Source: Fragilariopsis cylindrus CCMP1102 (lineage: Eukaryota; Bacillariophyta; Bacillariophyceae; Bacillariales; Bacillariaceae). From it: a stretch of 41,180 nt of DNA. The translations under genes were made by a program, and so were the position numbers. Below the pieces are notes generated by a model, which searched no databases, was not told where the DNA came from, and worked only from the letters and a program-made list of their open reading frames with translations. The stretch lies in the NCBI GenBank assembly GCA_900095095.1, contig FMBT01000209.1:1-41180 (forward strand), written 5' to 3'. Shown here piece after piece: positions 10,632 to 19,851 of this stretch (position 1 is its first letter; each line of letters begins with the position of its first letter).

Positions 10632-13612
10632 TTAGATTGATGTTTCAGAGGAGTTTTTCGCCTTTCTGGCCATCGGAGACCGCAGTCCTCTGCTTCTTGA
10701 GGCAGTCCTCTCTGATTTTTCACCGTCCTTCGACTTCTTTCCTTTTTTACCTCCAAAAAGACCTCCAAAGATGCCTTTCTTCTTCTTTTTCGTCTCTCCC
10801 TTTTCAGGAGCAGCTGCTGATGCCCGTACTGGTTTTTTCTTTTGAGAGGAAGGTGTTGGTGGTGGAAATTCGACTTCGTGACCTATGCTAGCATCGACAT
10901 TCATCACGTGTTTAGTTGATTGTGGGGCAGTTTCGTGACCCTGCTAGACAAGGTAGAACAAATTGATTCATTAATAACGACACAAATAAAAGGCAAGAGT
11001 GAGAATATTTGCATACGAGATACAAACATTTCCTATTTTTCCCAGACACCTTACTTCGGGAACAGGTTGTAAAGATTTGAATCGTAAACCTAACTTACCG
11101 ATATTTGCTTCAAAACTCCACCGTTGACAATATTTTGCTGTCCATCTGCGGGTGACGAAACACCACTCATAGACGAAATATCGTCATTGATAGCTGCTTG
11201 TGTTGCCATCGGTGTTACGGGAGGTACATCCCCATCATACTCATTTGCACCGACATTTCGTTGGGCGTTAGCAGAATTTCGTAGGAATGAAGGCAGCTGG
11301 CCAGCATTTTCTTTCTCTCTATTGGCCTTGATCAATGCCTTTGTTTCGAGAAGTTCTAGTAGAACGGCTTCTCGTCCTTCGTATGCACGCATAATGGTCG
11401 ATACACGATCAATTTGACCCGGTACCGATGTCTTTCCGTACACGTAGTTCAACAGTTCTGATACTTGTGCAATAACAGCAGGAGAAGTTCCATCAATCGA
11501 ATCACCGGAAAATTCCGTCCCGGTTTCTGATTGTGCTTGAGACGGCTCGTCGTCATCTTCATCTGCTTCTTTCGTTTCCTTTTGTGGCCATTCATCAGCT
11601 TGGAAATCATCGTTCTGCAGCCGCTCTCGAGCAGTCTGAATCGCTGCATTGGCATGGGCGCTTCCTTTACCTTGGTTCACAGCCTCTTCAAAACTTTTTG
11701 CCTCTCCAAGACCATTTTCTTGCTGGTCATCAAGTCCATCATCTTCTTTGTTGTACCGCACAGAAAGTTTTTGGACCAAGTGGTCTTCACGACCTCTATA
11801 TTTTGCTAGTAACTTGTCCAATAGCCTAACCTTTTCTGGTTCGTGCTCTTGCAAGAGACCCTTAACAACAAATGTATAGAATCGTAGTGGATCATTCTGA
11901 ATAGTTTGGCCTCGTGAGAATCCAAAATCAAGAGGGTAGTCCATGCCAAAATTTTCAATGATCTCTTTTGGTACAGGTGGAACAACGACCTTGGTCTGAA
12001 CAACCGCCATAGCTTGTCTTTGTTTCTCAATCAGTAGCGATGGACCTCCAAGACTTTCCATAACAGAAACGTCATTGTTGTCCAAATCGTCGTATTCTAA
12101 TTCTCTGATAGGAGCTGGATTACCTTCATCATCGGTATCCGCTTGAACGACCGGTCCTGCCGATGGTTCAGGATTGGGAGCAAGTCCGAGTGGAGGTGTC
12201 TGTTCTATAGCAGCAGCTGCTTCTAAGGCCTTCGCTCTTTCCGCAGAATCGACCGTTTCCAATGTTCCATCATCCTCGTATTTTCCTTTGTTGTTGTTCA
12301 TTTGATCAACTTCGGATTTTAATTTCATTCCATCCACAGCACCGGGAGGAGGAAGAGATAGACGACTACTATCCTTATCTCGCTTATTAGCAGCAGCATT
12401 GGTACCACCTCGTTTGTCTTCCAAGGTATCCTCTTCCGTGTCATCGAATTCGGAAGAATCATCATCACGGTTCTTTCCTGCCTTTGCCTGTTTCGCCTTT
12501 AACTTTTTCTTAAGTTTTCGATTATCCTCTGACTCGTACGTTACGTAAGTAGAATCATCTCTCGATGCGAAGGTTTCATCGTCATCGGAGTAATATTCCT
12601 CATCGCCTCTCCTTCGATCTCTGCATACACTATCTGGGTTGGCACATATCGTATCAATAAGAATATCCAGAAAGGATTCTGATTCGTACGGATCCTTTCT
12701 CCTCCGTCCCTTTCTTCCACGTCGACCAGGACCTCCTCCTCCTCTACTATAATCATTATCTTCTGATTGTAAAGTTTCATCGTCATTGGTGACCCGTGAA
12801 GATCCACCACCACCGCCAGCACTTCTACGTGATAGTTTTCTATCTTTTTTGCCGCCGCCGCCACCACGAGCAGAAGACGGATTTGATGATGATTCTGGCT
12901 TCCCTGTATCATCGGTTCCTCCTCCACCTCCTCCGCCCTTGTTGTTGCTGTTACTTGTATTCCTTGCTTCATCGTCGATCCATTTCACACCTGGACCGTT
13001 CGCAGTACTACTCTTCATACCGACGGCGTTACCCATACCATGCCTAACATTTAAAGTTTCTTTTCGAGGACGGCGGAATAATAAATTAACTTCTTCGGGA
13101 TCAGCCTCAATAATAAAATCCATAATTTCATCAAATGTTAGTCGTGACATTGTCTTATCGTTGATAGATAGTAATTCATCTCCCACTTCAAGTTTGCGTG
13201 ATAGTGCTGCAGCTCCAGTACGGGGCAAATCACAAATACGTACACCCCGTTGAATTGAGGGTGAATTTGGATCGTACATGGGTTCAAATACTATCCCCAT
13301 CGGCTTTCGTAGTGTTAGCCGGATAAGTCCAGTCGAGGATGGAGTCATGCTACCGTTAGTTGTATTCAGTGATTGTTGCTGTTGATGATTTTGTTGATTA
13401 TGTTGTGAGGAATCAGGAGGAGGATTAAAAGAATCTACGTATCGACCTGAATTCATTGTATTCATATTAGTATTCGTATTTGCGTTACTATTGTTGTTAT
13501 TATTTGAGTTGATATTAGTTGTACCTACAGCTCTTCGTACGTTATTCATAGATGGAGTTACACTCCTATAATTTTCTGCTGATAATGCTGATGGTGATGC
13601 CACGTTTGCCAT
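10632..13612 (-). CDS. Large disordered protein with an N-terminal PDZ domain and two GRE-type helical repeats
   Basis: Exon 1 is 11099-13612 and exon 2 is 10632-10943 (or 10632-10940, see the tandem acceptor). The donor is TCG|GTAAGT, the join is phase 0, and the product is 940-941 residues. The first 95 residues are rich in Asn, Ser and Gln. A PDZ domain follows at about 96-182 (binding loop KPMGIVF, then LEVGDELLSIND). Next comes a long disordered stretch with Gly and charged runs (185-520). Two related helical segments follow: one with YRGREDHLVQKL near 610-625 and one with YEGREAVLLELL near 765-780. The pattern I/V-x-x-L/M-x-x-Y-x-GRE-x-x-L-x-x-x-L occurs in both. The C-terminus is very basic with GIFGGLFGGKKGKK, like the tail of the neighbouring PDZ protein. 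The architecture suggests a scaffold, possibly membrane-associated; the partners are unknown. Start ATG at 13612. Confidence 0.85.
10941..10946 (-). other. NAGNAG tandem splice acceptor
   Basis: On the minus strand the intron of the second PDZ gene ends in TAGCAG. Use of the first AG starts exon 2 at 10943 and adds one Gln; use of the second starts it at 10940. Both keep the frame (CAG GGT or GGT). Tandem acceptors like this commonly give two isoforms differing by one residue. Confidence 0.6.
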
Positions 13613-14423
13613 TAGCTATGTTATACTTGTTACTGGATTGTTGTCACGTCGCCAAAATAAACAATCTTTATCAGTTCTAACTTTGTAGCTTTCAGTGTAA
13701 TCTATTTTGATTCTAAAGTAGGAAGATAGCTTTGTCCCCACAATGTTGCGTTGGCTTCTGTTTGCTTGAAGAGAGAAGACTTGCTGGTCAACTTACTTAC
13801 ACTATGTATACTGGTATATGCTTGTTGTTGTAGCTACCGACCGTAACATCAATTATCGCACACATACAAAAAAAGTTGCACATCCAAGTTCTTCGAAGAA
13901 TACGGTTCTCGATTTACGGTATGTAACGTGAAATATTAAAAAACAATGATTCGTGCGATATATTTCTTGATTATCCGTTGGTGCTGCTAACTTGCCGACG
14001 CGACTCGGAAACATAAATTAAATACGGATATATAAGAAATAGAAATGATCAAAGAAGTTCATTTTTTGATATTTGTGGTTTTAATCGGTAAAAAAAAGTT
14101 GGCATGATCCTGTGCGATAAAAAACCAATGGTCGCACGATCACGTGCATCATAAAAGAGGGCATTTTCAGTTTCATAAATTTAAAAAGTTTAAAAGGGGG
14201 TCCCCCTAATCTAAGAAAATCTAGTATTTTTTTGGTTTTCTTTATTTACAATTTGCGACCTTTCTTATTTGACCTTTGGACCCATGATGATCCTGATCTT
14301 GAATGATCAACTGACAATAACGTACTCATCATATTCTCTGTAACGTTTTTTGCGTTTGGCCTCTCCTCTCCTCTCACTACAAACCACACATATACTAGTA
14401 CAATATTTTCCACGAGCGCCATC
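13613..14423. promoter_or_regulatory. Bidirectional intergenic region, PDZ gene (-) and metaxin-like gene (+)
   Basis: An 811-bp region between two divergent starts, so it should hold both promoters. I see no gene in it. One distinctive element is the near-perfect palindrome AGGGGG-T-CCCCCT at 14195-14207, about 220 bp upstream of the plus-strand start. A GGGGTCCCCC core also occurs at 17357-17366, in another divergent promoter region. No TATA box stands out with confidence. Confidence 0.45.
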
Positions 14424-15947
14424 ATGAGTTCGTCAGCAAGTACTATCTTTCTTTCTTGGTTAGCAACAGGGATCTACAACTTGGATTCAAAAAGATTTCA
14501 AAAAGCTTCACTTAATACCCGCGTCGAGGGTTGGACGGAGACATGGGGTAACAAAGAAGAAAATGAAGAGGTCACCAACGAAGAAGAAACGACTACTAGT
14601 GACGCAGATGTCAAAACCAAATCCAAAAGTGATACTATTGGGACGGAAATCGATGATCGATCCGTTTCTATACTATTGTCAACTCCTCATCCTCAGTTAC
14701 CGATCGTTTTAACACAACACCGACCAGCATGGTTAGAACAAATGGTACTGCGAATCGCTGGAATACCACACATTGTAATCAACTCCAAATATATTTCCAA
14801 TGAGGCCACAGGTCAATTGCCATATCTATCGGACTGTATACCATCAAAACCACCAATTCTAGTCGGCCGAGATCATCCTACTAATTTGGAAACAAACACA
14901 ACCACAGGCAATAATTCAATTTTGGCATATTTGCAAGACTACCGTGATGTTGACTTGGATAGACAGGCTTCTCTGACCTCAGATACACAACGAGGATTAT
15001 CACGATGTTTTCAAATGATGATTCATTCGGAACTGTCAAATATTATGTTATATTTGAGATACGAAGATTCAGATTCTTCTTGGGAACAAGTATACCGGAA
15101 ACAATACATCGAAGCTTCGAATATTATTATTCCAAATAAAGAACCACTTTCTACCAATGAGATCACAAAGAATAGTTGGGTAATGCAACTTCGTGGGAGA
15201 TTACAAGCCTCAATGGAACGTGCCGTGGAGAGAAAACGCTTATTGGGATTCGATGGAGAGAAAAATTCGATAAAGAAACTTTTACAACGAGCCAACGATG
15301 CTTATTCTACCTTAGATAATCAACTTTCCGAGACAAATAAAAATACGACGAAACAAAATTACCTCCTTGGAACTGAACGGCCCGCCCTAGTGGATGTTTT
15401 GTTATGGGCGCACTTGGCCGAGGCGCTCTGTGATGTTCACTTGGTAGTACTTTTGGCATCTCATCTTAACTTAGTAAAATATTTTCAGCATATGTACAGA
15501 ACATACTTTTCGACCAATGAAGAAATGCGTGATTGGATGGATTGGAATGAACAACAAAATCTCAACAATGCATTCCAGAAAATTCCTACATTAGGAAAAC
15601 CCAAACAGACTCAAGCCAGTGCCTTTAAGGATGCAGTTGACTTGATGCAAAAATTGTCTTTCCAAAAACAAGAATTGATAGAAGTTCTCAGAGCAGTCAA
15701 GGCAAAACGCATGGCCGATCCATTACCGAAGCCTCGTCAACCAACATCATCAGTCATGTACCGATATTGTATGGGTAGTGAAAGCTTGAAGAACAAAAAA
15801 AATCAGACACCCACAGAGAAGGAACAAAACCCCATACGCCAGAAACTAATGAGGGATCAAGTTCGTAACGACCAAATGTGGATTAGTGGGATTGTTGGTG
15901 TTTCTGCCGTTGTTATCCTTCTGATACAAGGTGGAAACACATTGTAG
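14424..15947 (+). CDS. Metaxin/Sam37-like tail-anchored protein with GST-like fold
   Basis: Metaxins (Sam37 in yeast) are GST-like subunits of the sorting and assembly machinery in the mitochondrial outer membrane, which inserts beta-barrel proteins. This single-exon protein has 507 residues. Residues 80-165 resemble the N-terminal metaxin domain: a Pro-x-Leu-Pro-Ile-Val strand, then HRPAWLEQMVLRIAGIPH, and a GQLPYL segment that replaces the usual 'G-x-LPFL'. Residues 305-345 match the C-terminal GST-like helices (RPALVDVLLWAHLAEAL). A charged, helical linker leads to one hydrophobic segment at about 486-503, followed by only a few residues, so the protein is tail-anchored with most of it in the cytosol. 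Residues 45-78 are an acidic, Thr-rich insert. The ATG at 14424 gives the longest frame. Similarity is at the family level; a FAXC-like or plastid outer-membrane role cannot be excluded. Confidence 0.7.
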   Translation: MSSSASTIFLSWLATGIYNLDSKRFQKASLNTRVEGWTETWGNKEENEEVTNEEETTTSDADVKTKSKSDTIGTEIDDRSVSILLSTPHPQLPIVLTQHRPAWLEQMVLRIAGIPHIVINSKYISNEATGQLPYLSDCIPSKPPILVGRDHPTNLETNTTTGNNSILAYLQDYRDVDLDRQASLTSDTQRGLSRCFQMMIHSELSNIMLYLRYEDSDSSWEQVYRKQYIEASNIIIPNKEPLSTNEITKNSWVMQLRGRLQASMERAVERKRLLGFDGEKNSIKKLLQRANDAYSTLDNQLSETNKNTTKQNYLLGTERPALVDVLLWAHLAEALCDVHLVVLLASHLNLVKYFQHMYRTYFSTNEEMRDWMDWNEQQNLNNAFQKIPTLGKPKQTQASAFKDAVDLMQKLSFQKQELIEVLRAVKAKRMADPLPKPRQPTSSVMYRYCMGSESLKNKKNQTPTEKEQNPIRQKLMRDQVRNDQMWISGIVGVSAVVILLIQGGNTL

Positions 15948-16089
15948 TTAATCTACTGCAATTATATTTACTAATGATTTCTATATTTTATAGTAGAAGA
16001 ACAAATCTCCTTGTGGTATTGAATAGCTAATTATTTTACTAAGATCATATCTGATATTGTATCGGTATCTGATTCCTCATTTTATTTTT

Positions 16090-17109
16090 CTATTTGTCGA
16101 GCTTCATGTCCTTTACATAGTCCAGAAGTTTTCCTTCATTGTCTCTTCTTTTGAAAAGTTTTGTCAACTTTGTGCTTCTCTTACCATCAGTATTGATCAG
16201 CTTTCCTGAATATTCAAATTCACCAGAAGTTCTAGTCACAGGATTGATCATGCTAGCCATTGGACTGTCATCACAAAGTTTTTTCTTTGTATTACCAATA
16301 CGAAATAATGCTCGTTGTACTTGTATTTCTTGGTCTTCGTCATCGTCTTCATCGTCCTCTTCCAGACTCTGTGCCACAAAGGCGTCCATAATGGCACGAT
16401 CTGAGTCTGTAAGACCGACTAAGTTTTTCTTTACAAAATCTTCATCAACTTTAAATGATCCCTTCCCGAGTACCTTACTGATTACGTCGCCTCCTCTCAA
16501 ACGAAGAACAAGGTGTAATGTGGCATCGTCTCCCATGTCATAATCATCAATAGTCTTAGAATCTTGAAGTTGTTGCCCACCGAAGATCAATCTCTGTTGC
16601 TCTACAGGGATTCCTTCTTTCTCAGCAATTTTCGCTTTCACATCTTCAATTGATTCTCCCTCCTCTACTTCGATCGATACTGTCTTTCCTGTCAAAGTCT
16701 TTACGAAAAGTTGCATACCTCCTCTCAAACGAAGAACAAGGTGTAGTGTAGCATCGTCTCCCATGTCATAATCATCAATAGTCTTAGAATCTTGAAGTTG
16801 TTGCCCACCGAAGATCAATCTCTGTTGTTCTACAGGGATTCCTTCTTTTTCAGCAATTTTCGCTTTCACATCTTCAATTGATTCTCCCTCCTCTACTTCG
16901 ATCGATACTGTCTTTCCTGTCAACGTCTTAACGAAAAGTTGCATACCTCCACGAGGTACACCCAGTACAGAAAATCGCCCTCCGGCATTATTATTTATCG
17001 AGTTTTTATTAGGCGACACGAGTGGAACCGATGAACTGGTGAAAGGAAGACGAGCCGATTCCACAAGGCCCCGACAGACTAAAGCATAAAGAGCGAAAGA
17101 ATATTTCAT
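16090..17109 (-). CDS. Signal peptide/leader - two ubiquitins - C-terminal extension fusion
   Basis: The frame is open further upstream but only from TTG. The first ATG, at 17109, starts a hydrophobic signal-like segment ([12 protein letters not shown]...), giving 339 residues. Ubiquitin 1 is residues 56-131 (16717-16944) and ubiquitin 2 is 132-207 (16489-16716). Their protein sequences are identical, while their DNA differs at six silent sites. Kept from canonical ubiquitin are K6, K11, K27, K29, K33, the L8/I44/V70 patch and the LRLRGG end. Changed are K48 to Gln and K63 to Asp, with an extra Lys at 54. A 132-residue tail follows the second Gly-Gly: an acidic Glu/Asp run near 255-268, then a basic end, and I do not recognise it. 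The leader also ends in RGG just before Met1. Predicted signal cleavage after ESA leaves Arg, not Phe, which in diatoms suits the periplastidal space. This fits a ubiquitin of the SELMA import machinery; that role is inferred. Confidence 0.85.
   Translation of the reverse strand: MKYSFALYALVCRGLVESARLPFTSSSVPLVSPNKNSINNNAGGRFSVLGVPRGGMQLFVKTLTGKTVSIEVEEGESIEDVKAKIAEKEGIPVEQQRLIFGGQQLQDSKTIDDYDMGDDATLHLVLRLRGGMQLFVKTLTGKTVSIEVEEGESIEDVKAKIAEKEGIPVEQQRLIFGGQQLQDSKTIDDYDMGDDATLHLVLRLRGGDVISKVLGKGSFKVDEDFVKKNLVGLTDSDRAIMDAFVAQSLEEDDEDDDEDQEIQVQRALFRIGNTKKKLCDDSPMASMINPVTRTSGEFEYSGKLINTDGKRSTKLTKLFKRRDNEGKLLDYVKDMKLDK
16489..16944 (-). repeat. Tandem 228-bp ubiquitin-coding repeats
   Basis: Two head-to-tail 228-bp units (16717-16944 and 16489-16716) encode the same 76 residues. 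By eye they differ at six positions, all silent. This suggests recent duplication or gene conversion between the units, as seen in polyubiquitin genes. Confidence 0.9.
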
Positions 17110-17621
17110 CGTTATGTATCTACTTATCTCACTCAATAGAAAGAATTACGAAAGCAATGCTACAAGGTACGTCGTTGTGGTTGTACAAGTTTCAACTTTC
17201 TGTATCGATACTAGCTACTGTAGCATGATTGTTTTGTTGTTTCTCTTTTTTATTGTTCGATAAAAGGCGTGAAAAATAATTTACATGCCTTCGTGACGTG
17301 GAACCCATACCGAGTTGATGTGTCCTGTCCCCCAAACAAGCTCAAATTCAAAATAAGGGGTCCCCCAAAAGTCTTCGCACATGTCATGGGAAAGAATTTT
17401 GATGATTAGAAATTTCGGCTTCACATCTTTTATTCGCTCGATTGATTCTCGGTGTCATACGGTAGAAGAATAACAACATAAAAAGATTTCTGAAAATAAT
17501 GAACACCTGTTTTCTAAACTACCGAATGCTGAGATAGGAAAATCGTTTGTCCTAGCAAATCTTGAATTCCTTGAAACTTCCAACAGCTCGGCTTAATACG
17601 TACCAATCGTTGACACAAACA
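17110..17621. promoter_or_regulatory. Bidirectional intergenic region, ubiquitin fusion (-) and AlgH gene (+)
   Basis: A 512-bp region between divergent ATGs. It contains GGGGTCCCCC at 17357-17366, close to the AGGGGGTCCCCCT palindrome of the 13.6-14.4 kb promoter region. Both sit after AAATTT/AAATTC-like A/T tracts. No gene is seen. Confidence 0.45.
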
Positions 17622-19583
17622 ATGAATCGCCTATCGCATTTCCAAATACTTTGGTTTTCTCTTGTTAGTTTAGCAGACGCCTTTTCTACGATTCAATACA
17701 ATCCTACTGAAAGAACGACTTTCTTTTCTAGCGGTGAACAATTATGTGGATACGCAAAGTCTCAAGATTCAGAAGACGATGAGATTGAGGATGTTACCTT
17801 GGGCGATAAAGATTGGAGAGCCTTTCGAGCCAAGTTGGTTATGGGCGAGAAAAAAACAGATAACGAAGACATTGCTACAACAACGTCATCTTCTGATGAT
17901 GCTGATTTGGATGGGATTGGATCTATTTTCCCGGATGAAAGCGAGAAAAAAACTTCTCAAAGCGAATTAACATCAAAAATGCAAATGGATGAAATGACGC
18001 CCTTAGATCCATCACAATGGGCCTATGACTCGGGGGATGTTATTGAAGAAGGAGCTATCATACTCGGAGGAATCGAACAAGAGTTTGGCTTTGGTTTACG
18101 ACAACAATATTTCCATAAAGTTGCAATCCTTGTTTTAGACCATTCTCAAACCTTTACGAAGGGAATCATTTTGAATAGACCGACGGATCTTATGCTGGAG
18201 GATGATATTAACATAGGTCTTAAATGGAGGGTCTGGTTTGGGGGTGATGTCGAGGGAATGAATGCACGTAATCCTGATATCATTTGTCTACATTCACTCA
18301 AAGACGAAAAGGCAATGAAGGCAAGCGTCCCTGTCATGAAAGACATCCAATGGACGTCATTCGATAATGCAAAGAAACTTGTCAAGTCTGGGACCGCTAA
18401 GGTTTCGGACTTTTGGGTCTTTGTTGGTTATGCTGGTTGGGGTCCAAGTCAACTTTCAGGTGAACTTGAAAGAGATAGCTGGTATATGGTTGCAACTGAT
18501 TCACAAACGCTTCTTAAAGAACTAGCACGGCAATCTGAAGGTGCTGATCCACGGGATGCCGGACTCGAAACGTGGACTACTCTCATGAATATGATCGGTA
18601 GGGGCGAAACAGCAAAGCAGTATCATGTCGAATTTGACGACCTAATGCTAAAGGAATGGGCATACGGCAACTTACTATCTACAGCGGCAGGCGGAGGTGC
18701 AGGGAGGCAGCAACGAGATCCTGAGGGATTTAACACCAATCCTGAACTAGTCGAACAATTATCGAATCTTTTGGAGAGTCGACCAGAACCCACGATTGCA
18801 GGTGCATTAGTTTCTGCCTCTGCAGTTGATCGATCCCCTTTTTTGCTGAAGAAACAAGAATATCACAAGTCTGTTGTTTTGATTCTGAAGGATGATAAAC
18901 CTGCAACAGTTGGTGTCATATTAAACAGACCGTCGACGAAGGGAATAGATATCCAAGTCGATGATCTAAAGACTGGTGGCAAGAGAACCGTTACTATTCC
19001 TATGAGATTTGGTGGACCATACGCAATACAGGGCCAGGAATCATTACTTTGGATACATAATAGCATCATCTTGCGGGAAGCTAGTATTGGATCTCCGATA
19101 GATCAAAGGAACGGCCTCTGGAAATGTAGTACTGCTGATGTAATGAAAGCTGTTGGCCAAGGAGTTGTTCCACCCGAGGATTTTCTTGCAATCAGCGGAG
19201 TATCCGTTTGGGTAAAGGATGAGGTGGGTATTGAGCAGGGGATTCAAGGTGAGTTAGAACTTGGAAATTTTGATATGGTATCGGAATCTTTACGGGATGA
19301 CGTATGGTCGACTTTGTTGAACCAGCAAGTTCTTCTGAAAAAGGCGAACTTCGTAGAGAGTCTTAAATTATCGGAGGATGCGTGGTCGTCCACGCAGGAG
19401 AATCTATTTTCTCAAAATGGTTCTACTATTATAGAACCACTGAGTGGTTTGGGAGATAACTTCGACGAGGAGGACGATTCCCTTGTGTTTAAATCGGATT
19501 ACAAATTATCCCAACTCTCGGATGATGCACTTCGTGGTTGGTGTGCAGTTTTCCTGCTTGGCATGCCTAATTTTAGAATATAA
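17622..19583 (+). CDS. Plastid-targeted protein with two AlgH/YqgE (UPF0301, DUF179) domains
   Basis: The frame opens upstream at TTG. The first ATG, at 17622, begins a signal peptide that ends ADAF, with Phe21 at the +1 position, an almost canonical diatom plastid signal. That start gives 653 residues. An acidic linker (about 45-130) precedes AlgH domain 1 at about 140-345: GAIILGG, ILNRP, WFGGDVEG, GYAGWGPSQLSGEL with a final SW, all family hallmarks. Domain 2, at about 390-585, repeats the order (GALVSAS, GVILNRPS, RFGGP, then ISGVSVW) but has lost the GYAGWG-x-x-QL signature. The biochemical role of the family is not settled; bacterial members were first linked to alginate regulation, and plant homologues are plastid proteins. 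The fused double domain may act as an internal heterodimer. The last 65 residues are unlike AlgH. Confidence 0.85.
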   Translation: MNRLSHFQILWFSLVSLADAFSTIQYNPTERTTFFSSGEQLCGYAKSQDSEDDEIEDVTLGDKDWRAFRAKLVMGEKKTDNEDIATTTSSSDDADLDGIGSIFPDESEKKTSQSELTSKMQMDEMTPLDPSQWAYDSGDVIEEGAIILGGIEQEFGFGLRQQYFHKVAILVLDHSQTFTKGIILNRPTDLMLEDDINIGLKWRVWFGGDVEGMNARNPDIICLHSLKDEKAMKASVPVMKDIQWTSFDNAKKLVKSGTAKVSDFWVFVGYAGWGPSQLSGELERDSWYMVATDSQTLLKELARQSEGADPRDAGLETWTTLMNMIGRGETAKQYHVEFDDLMLKEWAYGNLLSTAAGGGAGRQQRDPEGFNTNPELVEQLSNLLESRPEPTIAGALVSASAVDRSPFLLKKQEYHKSVVLILKDDKPATVGVILNRPSTKGIDIQVDDLKTGGKRTVTIPMRFGGPYAIQGQESLLWIHNSIILREASIGSPIDQRNGLWKCSTADVMKAVGQGVVPPEDFLAISGVSVWVKDEVGIEQGIQGELELGNFDMVSESLRDDVWSTLLNQQVLLKKANFVESLKLSEDAWSSTQENLFSQNGSTIIEPLSGLGDNFDEEDDSLVFKSDYKLSQLSDDALRGWCAVFLLGMPNFRI

Positions 19584-19851
19584 CGATAGACGATAGTAAT
19601 TAAAGAATCTACTACTATTATTACTACTATAACGGTCTCATTTGGCTCCCTAGAAATCAGAAATTACAATGAAATATCTACGTTAGATACAATTGTAGTG
19701 AAGATTATCATATAGAATTGTCCTAGAGTTTATAATCATATGATCATATATCATGTGTACATCATCAGCTGATCTGCATGTAGCGCAACAAAGTAGCTAT
19801 TACGAAAATCGATAAATAGGTAGATCTAGAATTAATCTGCTATATGCCTGA

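Noticed and set aside
12541..13253. Frames of 143 and 155 codons opposite or alongside the second PDZ gene
   Set aside because: They overlap the long PDZ frame and mirror its low-complexity Gly, Asp and Asn codons; they are shadows.
17110..17136. Nine-codon N-terminal extension of the ubiquitin fusion
   Set aside because: It starts with TTG; the ATG at 17109 begins directly at the signal peptide.
17562..17621. Twenty-codon N-terminal extension of the AlgH protein
   Set aside because: It starts with TTG and would bury the signal peptide; the ATG at 17622 fits the plastid signal.
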